Shown: positions 36,203 to 44,533, numbered from the stretch's first letter. The stretch: DNA of 64,000 nt from Paraburkholderia sp. CNPSo 3274 (GCF_024206475.1 NZ_JAMBPR010000007.1:111887-175886); one strand, 5' to 3'. Notes: a model not told the origin generated them from the letters alone. Program-made: numbers and translations.

Positions 36203-36703
36203 ATGAGAGCACGCAACTCGACGCGCGGCGCAAGCCGCCGCTCGGTCCAGGTCGCCGCCGCCCTGTGCGGCGTCCTGGCAGCGAGCGTCACGGCGGGCGT
36301 GGCCGCCCAACAGCTCACGAACCCCGGCGACGTCATCGTCGAACGTGACATCACGCCGCGCAGCGCCTTCGACAACGTGCCGAAGACTCAGGACCCGGTG
36401 CTCGTGCGCGCCACGACCTTCCCCAAGAACAGCTTCGACCCGGCGATGGCGACGCTCGTCACCGACACGGATCTCACCAACGCGCACGGCTCGAGCGGCG
36501 TGAACGCGAATGGCGCACTGAGCGCGCAAACCGCTGGTGTCCAGGCGCTCACGCGCATTCTCACGGGCAGCGCGACCGGCGCGAACGTGGCGGCCGGCCC
36601 CGGCGCGAGCGCCGGCGTCGGCGCCGGCCTCGGCGGCACGATTTCCTCGACGATCACAGGCGCGCTCGCCCCACTTTCGGGCGCCATGGGAGGCATGAAA
36701 TGA
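36203..36703 (+). CDS. Small exported protein, second gene of the Fap-like cluster
   Basis: 166 residues with a signal peptide (1-35, ending GVAAQ). Residues 86-96 read VTDTDLTNAHG, matching the DxxLxxxxG element of the first and sixth proteins of the cluster. The C-terminal third is Gly/Ala/Ser-rich (GASAGVGAGLGGTISS). A strong GGAGGAGA precedes the ATG. Its stop overlaps the next start as ATGA, so the two products are coupled. No family recognised. Confidence 0.75.
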   Translation: MRARNSTRGASRRSVQVAAALCGVLAASVTAGVAAQQLTNPGDVIVERDITPRSAFDNVPKTQDPVLVRATTFPKNSFDPAMATLVTDTDLTNAHGSSGVNANGALSAQTAGVQALTRILTGSATGANVAAGPGASAGVGAGLGGTISSTITGALAPLSGAMGGMK

Positions 36704-37329
36704 GCCGTTCGACCCAAACGTCACGCACGTTGCGCACGGCGCTTACCAGCGCGCTCGCCTGCGCCGCCGCGTTCGCCTTCGCCGGCGTCGCGCAGGCCCA
36801 GGTGAGCGTCGGCGCGACGGCAAGCATCGCCCCGGGCGCCGCCACGTCGACGACCGGCGCGCTCACGGTGAACGAAACCGCGGGTGTCGACAACGCGCAG
36901 GCCAACCAGCTGACGATCACGACCGGCAACGTGTCGATCAACGTGAACGGCGACGACCAGCTCGCCAGCGTCACGGCGCGGCTCAAAGGCGCGAGCGCGA
37001 CGATAGGTGCGGGAGCTTTTGCAAACACGAACGGCGCATTGATGGTGAACCAGTCGGCGGGCGTGGGCAATATCCAGCGCAACACTGCTCTCATCAGCAG
37101 TGGTGCGATTGGTGTGGTGGCGGTCTCGGACGGGGAACTGTCCGCGGCGGCTGCCAAAAACGGCGGTCAGGGGCAAATGGCCCAGGCAGGGGGCATTCGT
37201 GAGGTACGCATCGACAATGCGGCATTCAGGAATGCGACGGGCCTCGTGCAGGTGAACCAGACGGCCGGCGCCGGTAACGCTACGGCAAACAGTTTTGTGC
37301 TCCGTCCCCCGGCGGGCACTCTTTTTTAA
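36700..37329 (+). CDS. Amyloid-repeat protein, FapB-like minor subunit candidate
   Basis: 209 residues: signal peptide (1-33, AQA-QV), then three spaced repeats at residues 53-69, 112-128 and 181-197, each fitting G-x-x-x-V-N-x-(S/T)-A-G-x-(G/D)-N-x-x-x-N (for example GALTVNETAGVDNAQAN). Spacing is 59 and 69 residues. There is no Cys. Repeats with regularly placed Asn/Gln and Gly are typical of FapB/FapC and curlin-type amyloids, and the gene occupies the fapB position. Inferred to be a secreted fibre nucleator or minor subunit. Confidence 0.75.
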   Translation: MSRSTQTSRTLRTALTSALACAAAFAFAGVAQAQVSVGATASIAPGAATSTTGALTVNETAGVDNAQANQLTITTGNVSINVNGDDQLASVTARLKGASATIGAGAFANTNGALMVNQSAGVGNIQRNTALISSGAIGVVAVSDGELSAAAAKNGGQGQMAQAGGIREVRIDNAAFRNATGLVQVNQTAGAGNATANSFVLRPPAGTLF

Positions 37330-37356
37330 CTGACCACTCAGTATCGGAGCGAAATC

Positions 37357-38934
37357 ATGAAGCGCACCCTCATAGCAGCGGCAGTTCTTGCGTCGGCGGT
37401 AGGTTCCGCTCACGCAGCTAATTCGGCCTATCTCTTTAACGCCACTGGTGTCACCGAATACGTCGGCATCGACGGCTTCGTCAGGCTGTTCGGCTGCGTC
37501 TCGGTTTCGAGCACCGCCGGCGCCGTCATCAACAACACGCAAACCACGAGCGGTGGCACGCTTCTTCCGCAAGCACAGAGCTATACGAGCGGCAAGGTCA
37601 CGACGACATTCAACAATACGGACTGGAGCGTTACGGGCACCGGCAACAACTCGTTCTACAAGTATTCGAACTCGAGCAATTCGAGCATGTCGTCCTCGTC
37701 GAGCAGTTCGTCGCATACGCATGACGTCAATGCGTCGACGACGAAGGCCTCGTCGAGCAGCTCGACCTTCGGCAAGACGCTCAACGCAAGCGTGAACGCC
37801 GACTATCATGTCTCGACCGACAACGGCGGCACGCACGACCACACGACCGCGAGCACCTATAGCGACACGGGCAGCGCGGCCCTTGGCACGAGCTACAGCA
37901 GCGTAGGCAACAACACGTCCACGAAGTCGCAAAGTGGCAATGGCGCCCTCCAGGCCAACGCATCGTGGTCGCACAGCGGCAACCACAGGAACGGCTCGGC
38001 CGGCATCAGCCTCAGCGGCTCGGAAAACACGTCGCACACGACGACCAACTCGCACAACAACAGCGACACGACGAACGCCGGCGCAGCCTGGGCAGTGAAC
38101 AACAACAAGAACACGAGCAACAGCTCGACCACCGCCAATACGGCTTATGCCGACGGCACGGCCAGCGCCGCGCTTTCGGCGAGCGTGAACGGCACGAGCT
38201 CGAAGACGAAGAACTCGTCGGATACGTACGCGCACACGTACAGCACGTCGAGCACCAGCTCGGATTCGCATCAGCATTCGTCGTCGAGAAGCTCGAGCTC
38301 GAACAGCGGCTGGGGCTATAACGTCAGCGACACGCTCAACACGGTCGACGAGCACACCACGGGCTCCATCACGCAGCACTACAACACGCAGGCAGCGGGC
38401 ACGCTCGACGCGAACACCGGCAACGGCGCAGCAACCGGCGTGACGGGCAACCTCGGCGTGAACATCGCCGAAGGCATCAACAACGCGCAAAGCAACGATG
38501 TCGCGCTCGCTTCCGTCGACATGGGCAACGTCTTCGGCAACGCGCAGATCTTCAACAACCAGGCCTCCAGCGGTAAGGCCAACGTGAAGAACTTCAATCT
38601 GAACGCGTCGGTCGGCGACGGCTCGCTCGCCAACGTATCGGGCAACGTCGGCGTGAACGTCGCATCCGGTATCGGCAACGCGCAGAACAACAGCCTCGCC
38701 GGCTCCGTGACGACGGCAACCAAGGGGGACTTCTCGACGGTTGCGATGGTCGCGACGGATAACAACTCGCAAAACGCTGCCATGACGGCCACCGGCCAGT
38801 TCCAGGGTACGGCCAGCCTCGGCGGCGGTACGCTCGTCGGCGCGCAAGGCAACATCGGCGTGAACATTGCCGGCGGCATCGGCAACCTGCAGCACAACGG
38901 CATGGCAATCGCCGCGATGAACAACGGCCACTAA
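37357..38934 (+). CDS. Ser/Asn-rich amyloid-repeat protein, FapC-like major subunit candidate
   Basis: 525 residues: signal peptide (1-21, AHA-AN); a short N-terminal region with one Cys (~48); a low-complexity Ser/Thr/Asn/His/Gly segment from ~85 to ~340; then three repeats at residues ~365, 429 and 498 (GNLGVNIAEGINNAQSN, GNVGVNVASGIGNAQNN, GNIGVNIAGGIGNLQHN). The repeats are the same type as in the preceding gene and close to the Fap repeat pattern GNxGVNxAxGxxNxQxN. GGAG precedes the ATG. Databases may label such proteins heme utilisation or adhesin; I infer the main fibre subunit. Confidence 0.78.
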   Translation: MKRTLIAAAVLASAVGSAHAANSAYLFNATGVTEYVGIDGFVRLFGCVSVSSTAGAVINNTQTTSGGTLLPQAQSYTSGKVTTTFNNTDWSVTGTGNNSFYKYSNSSNSSMSSSSSSSSHTHDVNASTTKASSSSSTFGKTLNASVNADYHVSTDNGGTHDHTTASTYSDTGSAALGTSYSSVGNNTSTKSQSGNGALQANASWSHSGNHRNGSAGISLSGSENTSHTTTNSHNNSDTTNAGAAWAVNNNKNTSNSSTTANTAYADGTASAALSASVNGTSSKTKNSSDTYAHTYSTSSTSSDSHQHSSSRSSSSNSGWGYNVSDTLNTVDEHTTGSITQHYNTQAAGTLDANTGNGAATGVTGNLGVNIAEGINNAQSNDVALASVDMGNVFGNAQIFNNQASSGKANVKNFNLNASVGDGSLANVSGNVGVNVASGIGNAQNNSLAGSVTTATKGDFSTVAMVATDNNSQNAAMTATGQFQGTASLGGGTLVGAQGNIGVNIAGGIGNLQHNGMAIAAMNNGH

Positions 38935-38993
38935 GCACGGCTTGCAGCACTGCAGGAACTGGGCTCGCCCCAGGCAGAAAGCGCAGTAAGCAA

Positions 38994-39027
38994 TGCGCGC
39001 CGGCTGTCCCACCACAGCCGGCGCGCA
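38994..39027 (+). other. Intercistronic hairpin between FapC-like and FapD-like genes
   Basis: A 14-bp perfect stem (38994-39007 with 39014-39027) and 6-base loop, without a T tract. It lies after the major-subunit candidate and 22 bases before the protease gene. It could protect the upstream mRNA or reduce read-through. Confidence 0.65.
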
Positions 39028-39049
39028 AACCAGAAGGTAGGAGACCACC

Positions 39050-39772
39050 ATGTCCGGGCCCGTATCGACCCCGGCGTCAAGGATGTTTGTCGTCGCGCTG
39101 ACGCTCTCGGCCAGCGCGGCCCTTGTGCCTGTGCATGCGCAGCAGTCGACGCTCGACGCGACCCACCTCATCGGCGTGCCGGTGAAGCTTCCGGTCCACT
39201 CGATGCGGGACCTTCGCTATCGCAGCATCGTCAGCCAGCAGTATGACTACAGCTGCGGCGCCGCCGCACTGTCCACACTGCTCAAGTACGGCTACGGCAT
39301 CGACATCCCCGAACCTGAGCTGATCCGCCAGATGATGGTGTTCTCCACACCCGAGGTGGTCGTCAAGAACGGCTTCTCCATGCTCGACATGAAGAAGTTC
39401 GTCGAGACGATCGGCTTGCGCGGCCGCGGTTTTCGCGTCAACGCCGACGCGCTCTACCACCTGCAGATTCCCGTGCTGGTGCTCATGAACATCGATGGCT
39501 ATGAGCACTTCGTGATCGTCAAGCACGCCGAGAACGGCCGCATTTTCATTGCGGACCCCGCGCTCGGCAACCGTATCGTCGCCGAAGACGACTTCGCGAA
39601 GACATGGAACGGCCTCGTCTTCGCGGTGCTCGGCAAGCCGTTCCTGGAGGACTCTCCGCTGTTGCAGAACAACGAGTCGCTCGCGCTCAAGCTGCGTGAA
39701 AACGCCTTGCTCAATGGCACTGCTGCGACTCCCTTCTTCGAATACGGCCTCGATAAGGCCGTGATGTTCTGA
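39050..39772 (+). CDS. fapD: Standalone C39-family peptidase, FapD-like
   Basis: 240 residues with a signal peptide (1-30, VHA-QQ), so the protease is periplasmic rather than fused to an ABC transporter. The C39 catalytic set is visible: Gln63/64, Cys69 in YDYSCGAAAL, His153 in YEHFVIVK, and Asp169 in IADPALG. In the Pseudomonas fap system the C39 protein FapD is needed for fibre export, and the position between the FapC-like and later genes matches. The symbol is assigned by family and order. GGAGACCACC directly precedes the ATG. Confidence 0.82.
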   Translation: MSGPVSTPASRMFVVALTLSASAALVPVHAQQSTLDATHLIGVPVKLPVHSMRDLRYRSIVSQQYDYSCGAAALSTLLKYGYGIDIPEPELIRQMMVFSTPEVVVKNGFSMLDMKKFVETIGLRGRGFRVNADALYHLQIPVLVLMNIDGYEHFVIVKHAENGRIFIADPALGNRIVAEDDFAKTWNGLVFAVLGKPFLEDSPLLQNNESLALKLRENALLNGTAATPFFEYGLDKAVMF

Positions 39773-39785
39773 AGTGCAAAGAATC

Positions 39786-40631
39786 ATGAAACGCAACCTC
39801 TCACAGTGTGGCATCGCGGCAGCCGTCTCCGCGCTCGCCTGCGCTTTTTCGAGCGGTGCGCTAGCGGCCGAAGGCATCGGCTTGCCGCAGCCGGTGCCGG
39901 CGTTTCTCTCGAACGCCGACGCTCAGGCGCAAGGCATCCGCTGCGAAGCCGTCGGCGACGACGTGCTCGCGCATCAGACCGGCAAATATGCCGGCAGCGA
40001 CATGATTTCCGGGTTCGTTCTGAACCTGCTTTCTCAATGGCAATTGCCAAACGGCGCGACCGCAGTCGCGCAAGGCGCGCTCGCGGTCGCCCAGAACGCG
40101 GCCAACCAGGTGAGCGCGCAGGTGAAGACGTATGCAACCGTGATCGACCCGGCACAGGGCGGCACCACGGGCACAAACAGCGGCGCCAACCCGAACGCGA
40201 CGGCCACCGGCGGCCAGAACGTCTCGATCAATGGCGTCTCGCAGATCACTCAGGTGGCCGGCAACGGTAATACGGGCGCCAATGCCGCAACCATCTCCTA
40301 CGACAACAACGCGCCGCAGCTCGCCAATCTGCCAGGCGCCACCAACCAGTCGAGCGCGTCGGCATCGAACGCGACCGGCAGCATAAGAGCGGGCATCTCG
40401 TTCGGCGGTAACGGCGTCAACGTGACGCTGCAAACACCGGCGGGCATCGCCACGCAAAACATCGTGCCGGGCAACGCGCAACAGGCCGGCGCGATCGCCC
40501 AGCTACTCCAGGTCGCAGGCAATAACCAGCAGGTCGCCAACCAGCTGCAACTGAGTCTGCAGACGCAGCAGATGACGTCGCAAATGATCCGGCAGACCGG
40601 CGTATTACAGGCTCTGCGAAATCTCCATTAA
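39786..40631 (+). CDS. Secreted protein with repeat-like motif, FapE-position
   Basis: 281 residues. Signal peptide 1-28 (ALAAEG). Residues 57-67 read GDDVLAHQTGK, sharing the DxxLxxxxG element with the first two cluster proteins. Then come MISGFVLNLLSQWQLPNG and a Gln/Asn/Ala-rich region including ITQVAGNGNTGAN, close to the amyloid repeat of the neighbours, and a C-terminal Gln-rich helix (QVANQLQLSLQTQQMTSQM). The position equals fapE. The ATG is preferred to a GTG four codons earlier; the ribosome binding site is weak, so translation may depend on the gene before, which ends 13 bases upstream. Confidence 0.75.
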   Translation: MKRNLSQCGIAAAVSALACAFSSGALAAEGIGLPQPVPAFLSNADAQAQGIRCEAVGDDVLAHQTGKYAGSDMISGFVLNLLSQWQLPNGATAVAQGALAVAQNAANQVSAQVKTYATVIDPAQGGTTGTNSGANPNATATGGQNVSINGVSQITQVAGNGNTGANAATISYDNNAPQLANLPGATNQSSASASNATGSIRAGISFGGNGVNVTLQTPAGIATQNIVPGNAQQAGAIAQLLQVAGNNQQVANQLQLSLQTQQMTSQMIRQTGVLQALRNLH

Positions 40632-40786
40632 CCGAGGGCTCATAACGAGACGTACCAGCAAGGAGACCACCACGCGGGCAAGGACCCGCGCGAAAAGCAG
40701 CACTTTGAATGAGGAGCATCGACGTGCGCGGGCGTGGGACCAGGGGGTTCCGCCGGGCGCCCGCATTCGATCCCGGGGGAAGAACA

Positions 40787-42274
40787 ATGAAGATGATGTC
40801 AAGGGCGGCCGCGCCACACGTGACGCTGGCCGCCATTCCAGCAGCCGTTTTGCTATTCGCGCTCTCGCAGTGCGCCCATGCACAGGCGCTACAAAGCCAG
40901 TCGATCGAAGACCGCCTGAATACACTCATGCGCGTAGTCGACGAGCAGCAGCGGCAAATCCAGTCACTCGAGCGCCAGGTGACGAACCTCGAAATGGCGC
41001 AACGCGGTCGGGGCATGCCGGGCGCGGGTGCGCCCGACGCCGCGTCGGACGCGACGGTCGCGGAACAGCCGGGGGCAGACGGTCTGCCTGTGCCCTTGCC
41101 GCCGCTCGCCCAGGCGCTGCCGGGTGCGACGGCGCCCGGTTCGCTCACCGGCACGGCCACGGGCGTGCCGGTGAACCCGCCCTCGCCCGACGCGGGCACG
41201 ACCAATGGCGCGACCGGCACCTCGGCCGCGAGCGGGCCGCAGCAGGGTGCGCCGGTTGGTGTGAACCCCAACGGCAGCCCGACCGTGGGCGAGACGCAGA
41301 AGAACGCTGAGCCGTCCCGCACGCAAGCCGAAGAAGCGGTCGTGCAGCGCGAGCACGCGCCGCTCTTCGACCACAAGCTGACGTTGGACTGGGGTATCAG
41401 CGACAGTTACTACGATCGCCGCCAGCTGCAGCTTTCAGGCTTTCTTGCGCTCGACGCGATCTTCCTCGGCAACATCAATCTGGGGCAGACCAAGTCGCAC
41501 ACGATCACCGCCGACCTGGACACGCGCTACGGCCTCACCGACCGCATGAGCGTGGATGTGGACGTGCCTTACGTCTACCGGCACAGCACCTTCATCGTGG
41601 GTGGCGCGGGCGGCTCGGCCAGCACGCTGACGGATGCATCGGTCAATTCGAACGCGATCGGTGACGTGAACTTCGGGGTCTACTACCAGTTCCTGAAGGA
41701 AACCAACAGCATCCCCGACGTGGTCGGCAGCCTGCGCGTGAAGACGGCCACCGGCACCTCGCCGTTCGGCATCAAGGTGCAGCAGATCACGCCCGACAAT
41801 ACCAATCTCGTCGCCCCCAGCAAGCTGCCCACGGGCACGGGCTTCTGGAACGTGACGGCCGGCCTCTCGGTGCTGAAGACCTACGACCCCGTGGTGCTGT
41901 TCGGCAGCTTCTCGTACACGTACAACATCTCGCGCTCGTTCGCCGACATCTCCTCGGTGATCGGGCAAACCGAGCCTGCCGAAGTGAAGCTCGGCGACAT
42001 CATCCAGTTCGGCGGCGGCGTGGCGCTCGCCTTCTCGGACAAGGACTCGGCGAGCATCTCGTACACCATGGCCATCGAGCCGCAATCGAAGACCAAGGCG
42101 CCGGGCGGCACATGGACCGGCGTGCCGGGCAGCGAGACAACGGCCTCGGTGCTCAACTTCGGACTGAACCACGTGGTCAACAAGCACCTGACGATCAACG
42201 GCGCGGTTTCCGTCGGGCTCACGCCCGATGCACCGAACTTCGTCGTCGGCGTGCGTTTCCCTTACACCTTCTGA
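40787..42274 (+). CDS. fapF: Outer-membrane beta-barrel with N-terminal coiled coil, FapF-like
   Basis: 495 residues: signal peptide (1-32, AHA-QA); a coiled coil at ~38-73 (IEDRLNTLMRVVDEQQRQIQ); a Pro/Gly/Thr-rich linker to ~205; then a beta-barrel of alternating amphipathic strands ending in VRFPYTF with the C-terminal Phe required for outer-membrane insertion. FapF of Pseudomonas has the same plan, with the coiled coil plugging a trimeric pore through which the fibre subunits leave. The start at 40787 begins the signal peptide and has GGGGGA upstream; an earlier ATG at 40709 adds a Arg-rich leader and is rejected. Symbol by architecture and order. Confidence 0.8.
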   Translation: MKMMSRAAAPHVTLAAIPAAVLLFALSQCAHAQALQSQSIEDRLNTLMRVVDEQQRQIQSLERQVTNLEMAQRGRGMPGAGAPDAASDATVAEQPGADGLPVPLPPLAQALPGATAPGSLTGTATGVPVNPPSPDAGTTNGATGTSAASGPQQGAPVGVNPNGSPTVGETQKNAEPSRTQAEEAVVQREHAPLFDHKLTLDWGISDSYYDRRQLQLSGFLALDAIFLGNINLGQTKSHTITADLDTRYGLTDRMSVDVDVPYVYRHSTFIVGGAGGSASTLTDASVNSNAIGDVNFGVYYQFLKETNSIPDVVGSLRVKTATGTSPFGIKVQQITPDNTNLVAPSKLPTGTGFWNVTAGLSVLKTYDPVVLFGSFSYTYNISRSFADISSVIGQTEPAEVKLGDIIQFGGGVALAFSDKDSASISYTMAIEPQSKTKAPGGTWTGVPGSETTASVLNFGLNHVVNKHLTINGAVSVGLTPDAPNFVVGVRFPYTF

Positions 42275-42278
42275 TCAC

Positions 42279-43817
42279 ATGAGGCCGATCGTGCGCGAAT
42301 CCTCACATCTGGGCGCCACTGTGACACCGCTCGCCGGAGCGGGGCAGCGTCTCGCCGTGGGCGGACCGCCGCTTGCCGGCGATGTGCCCGACGCCGGCCG
42401 CGCCCGCGATGCGAAGCCCGAGGCGGGTATCGATCGCACCTTGCTGTATGTCGCGCGCACGCCCGACCCGCTGCTCAGCGCTTACCTCAAGAGCCGCGGC
42501 TGGGAAATCGCGACCGCGCGCACGGTGCACGAGGCCTCGCGCCTCGTAAAGCCGGAGGCGGCCTATGCCGGCATCGTCGATCTCACGGGTTTCGCGCCGC
42601 GCGAGTTCACGGGCCTCGAGACGATCCTGCGGCTGCAGCAGGTGGGATGGATCGCGCTCACCGACGATTCGCGCCTCACCGACGCCGACGTGCGGCGCCT
42701 GATCCGCCACTACTGCTTCGACTACGTGCATGTGCCGGTCGCACATGCAACGCTCGACTACCTCGTGGGCCACGCATACGGCATGGTGTCGCTGTGCGAT
42801 CTCGACACGCCAGGCGCCGCCGCGAGCCAGGACGAAGACGAGATGGTCGGCACCTGCGAAGCGATGCAGCAGCTCTTTCGCACGATCCGCAAGGTGGCCA
42901 ACACCGACGCCACCGTGTTCATCTCGGGCGAATCGGGCACCGGCAAGGAACTCACGGCGCTCGCGATCCACGAGCGCTCTGCGCGGCGCAAGGCGACGTT
43001 CGTGCCGATCAACTGCGGTGCGATCCCGCATCATCTTCTGCAATCCGAACTGTTCGGCTATGAGCGCGGCGCGTTCACGGGCGCGAACCAGCGCAAGATC
43101 GGGCGCGTCGAATCGGCCAACGGCGGGACGCTCTTTCTCGACGAAATCGGCGACCTGCCGCTGGAAAGCCAGGCAAGCCTGCTGCGCTTTTTGCAAGAAG
43201 GCAAGATCGAACGCCTGGGCGGGCGCGAGCAGATTCCCGTGGACTTGCGCATCATCTCGGCCACGCACGTCGATCTCGAGGCGGCAATGCGCGAGGGACG
43301 CTTTCGCGCCGACCTCTTTCACCGCCTGTGCGTGCTGCGCGTGGACGAGCCGCCGCTGCGCGCGCGCGGCAAGGACATCGAAATTCTCGCGCACCACGTG
43401 CTGCACAAGTTCAAGCAGGACAGCGCGCGCCGGATACGCGGCTTCACGCCCGACGCCATTGAGGCCCTGTACAACTACAACTGGCCAGGCAACGTACGCG
43501 AGCTCATCAACCGCGTGCGCCGCGCGATCGTCATGGCCGAAAGCAAGCTGATTTCGGCGGAGGATCTCGATCTCGCGCACTTCACCGCGCAGCAGACGGT
43601 CACGCTCGCGCAGGCGCGCGAGGCCGCGGAGCGGCGCGCGATCGAGGCGGCGCTGCTGCGGCACCGGCACCGGCTCACGGAAGCCGCTGTCGATCTCGGC
43701 ATCTCGCGCGTGACGCTTTACCGGCTGATGGGCACGCACGGCCTGCGCGACGAAAAAACGCTCTTCGTCGGCGAAGCGGAGAACCAGGCGGAATTACCGC
43801 CCGACGTGCAGGATTGA
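42279..43817 (+). CDS. VpsR-like sigma54-dependent activator (copy 2)
   Basis: 512 residues with the same three-part layout as the activator at 33607: receiver-like domain (~50-175, with VDLTGF and CFDYVHVP), AAA+ domain (~195-430) with GESGTGKE, GAFTGA and TLFLDEIGD, and a Fis-type helix-turn-helix (VDLGISRVTLYRLM). The AAA+ halves of the two copies are nearly the same. It differs by a ~45-residue disordered N-terminal extension and a C-terminal tail. It starts 4 bases after the barrel gene, so it is likely the last gene of the operon, giving positive feedback. Confidence 0.9.
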   Translation: MRPIVRESSHLGATVTPLAGAGQRLAVGGPPLAGDVPDAGRARDAKPEAGIDRTLLYVARTPDPLLSAYLKSRGWEIATARTVHEASRLVKPEAAYAGIVDLTGFAPREFTGLETILRLQQVGWIALTDDSRLTDADVRRLIRHYCFDYVHVPVAHATLDYLVGHAYGMVSLCDLDTPGAAASQDEDEMVGTCEAMQQLFRTIRKVANTDATVFISGESGTGKELTALAIHERSARRKATFVPINCGAIPHHLLQSELFGYERGAFTGANQRKIGRVESANGGTLFLDEIGDLPLESQASLLRFLQEGKIERLGGREQIPVDLRIISATHVDLEAAMREGRFRADLFHRLCVLRVDEPPLRARGKDIEILAHHVLHKFKQDSARRIRGFTPDAIEALYNYNWPGNVRELINRVRRAIVMAESKLISAEDLDLAHFTAQQTVTLAQAREAAERRAIEAALLRHRHRLTEAAVDLGISRVTLYRLMGTHGLRDEKTLFVGEAENQAELPPDVQD

Positions 43818-43867
43818 AACACCCGATACCGCAGAGGAAGCGCGCCGGGGCACCCGGCGCGCTCAGG

Positions 43868-43873
43868 TAGAAT
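43868..43873 (+). promoter_or_regulatory. Likely -10 element of folA
   Basis: TAGAAT 40 bases before the folA ATG, the same hexamer as at thyA and the tRNA promoter. A GC-rich hairpin (gcgcgccggg / cccggcgcgc) just upstream separates it from the activator gene. No clear -35. Confidence 0.45.
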
Positions 43874-43913
43874 CGCTGCGAACAGCTTACAACCTCGCAC
43901 CTCTACCCTTTCG

Positions 43914-44411
43914 ATGACCACGCTCACCCTCATCGTCGCCCGCGCCCGCAACGGCGTGATCGGCCGCGACAACGCGCTGCCCTGGCGGCTCCCCGAAGAC
44001 CTCGCGTTCTTCAAGCGCACCACCATGGGCGCCCCCATCATCATGGGCCGCAAAACGCACGAATCGATCGGCCGCGCCTTGCCGGGCCGCCGCAACATCG
44101 TCGTGACGCGCGACGCGGGCAAGCGCTTTCCCGGCTGCGACACCGCCACGAGCCTCGACGAGGCGCTCGCGCTCGCGGCGCAGGACCAGGCGCCCGAGGC
44201 GTTCCTGATCGGCGGCGCGCAGCTCTACAGCGAAGGACTCGGGCTCGCGCACGAACTCGTGATGACGGAAATCTCCGCGGACTTCGAGGGCGACGCCACC
44301 TTTCCCGCGCCCGACCCCGACGTGTGGCAAGAAACGTCGCGCGAGACGCTGCATGCGAATGCGCCGAACGACTTCGATTTCGCGTTCGTGCGGTACGTGC
44401 GCCGGGATTGA
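43914..44411 (+). CDS. folA: Dihydrofolate reductase
   Basis: A 165-residue chromosomal DHFR regenerating tetrahydrofolate after ThyA. Typical motifs: [19 protein letters not shown] with the active-site acidic residue, [16 protein letters not shown] for NADPH, and [13 protein letters not shown] near residue 100. Length is normal for the trimethoprim-target type. A terminator follows. Confidence 0.97.
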   Translation: MTTLTLIVARARNGVIGRDNALPWRLPEDLAFFKRTTMGAPIIMGRKTHESIGRALPGRRNIVVTRDAGKRFPGCDTATSLDEALALAAQDQAPEAFLIGGAQLYSEGLGLAHELVMTEISADFEGDATFPAPDPDVWQETSRETLHANAPNDFDFAFVRYVRRD

Positions 44412-44470
44412 TCGACGGGGCGCGCATCGCTGCCCAACCCAGCGCAGCGCCCCAAGCGGCACCCTAAAGC

Positions 44471-44499
44471 AAAACGGCACGCCAGGGCGTGCCGTTTTT
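44471..44499. terminator. Bidirectional terminator between folA and pmbA
   Basis: A stem of about 12 bp (aaaacggcacgc / gcgtgccgtttt) with a 4-base loop, T5 on the plus strand and A4 at the other end, between convergent genes. Confidence 0.88.
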
Positions 44500-44533
44500 C
44501 ATTGAGCCAGCGGAAAAGGCGCTTATTACGCGC

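Noticed and set aside
36721..39171. An 816-codon minus-strand open frame opposite the repeat proteins
   Set aside because: It is the complement of genes with signal peptides, ribosome binding sites and coherent repeats; its own product is Arg/Val-rich without any domain.
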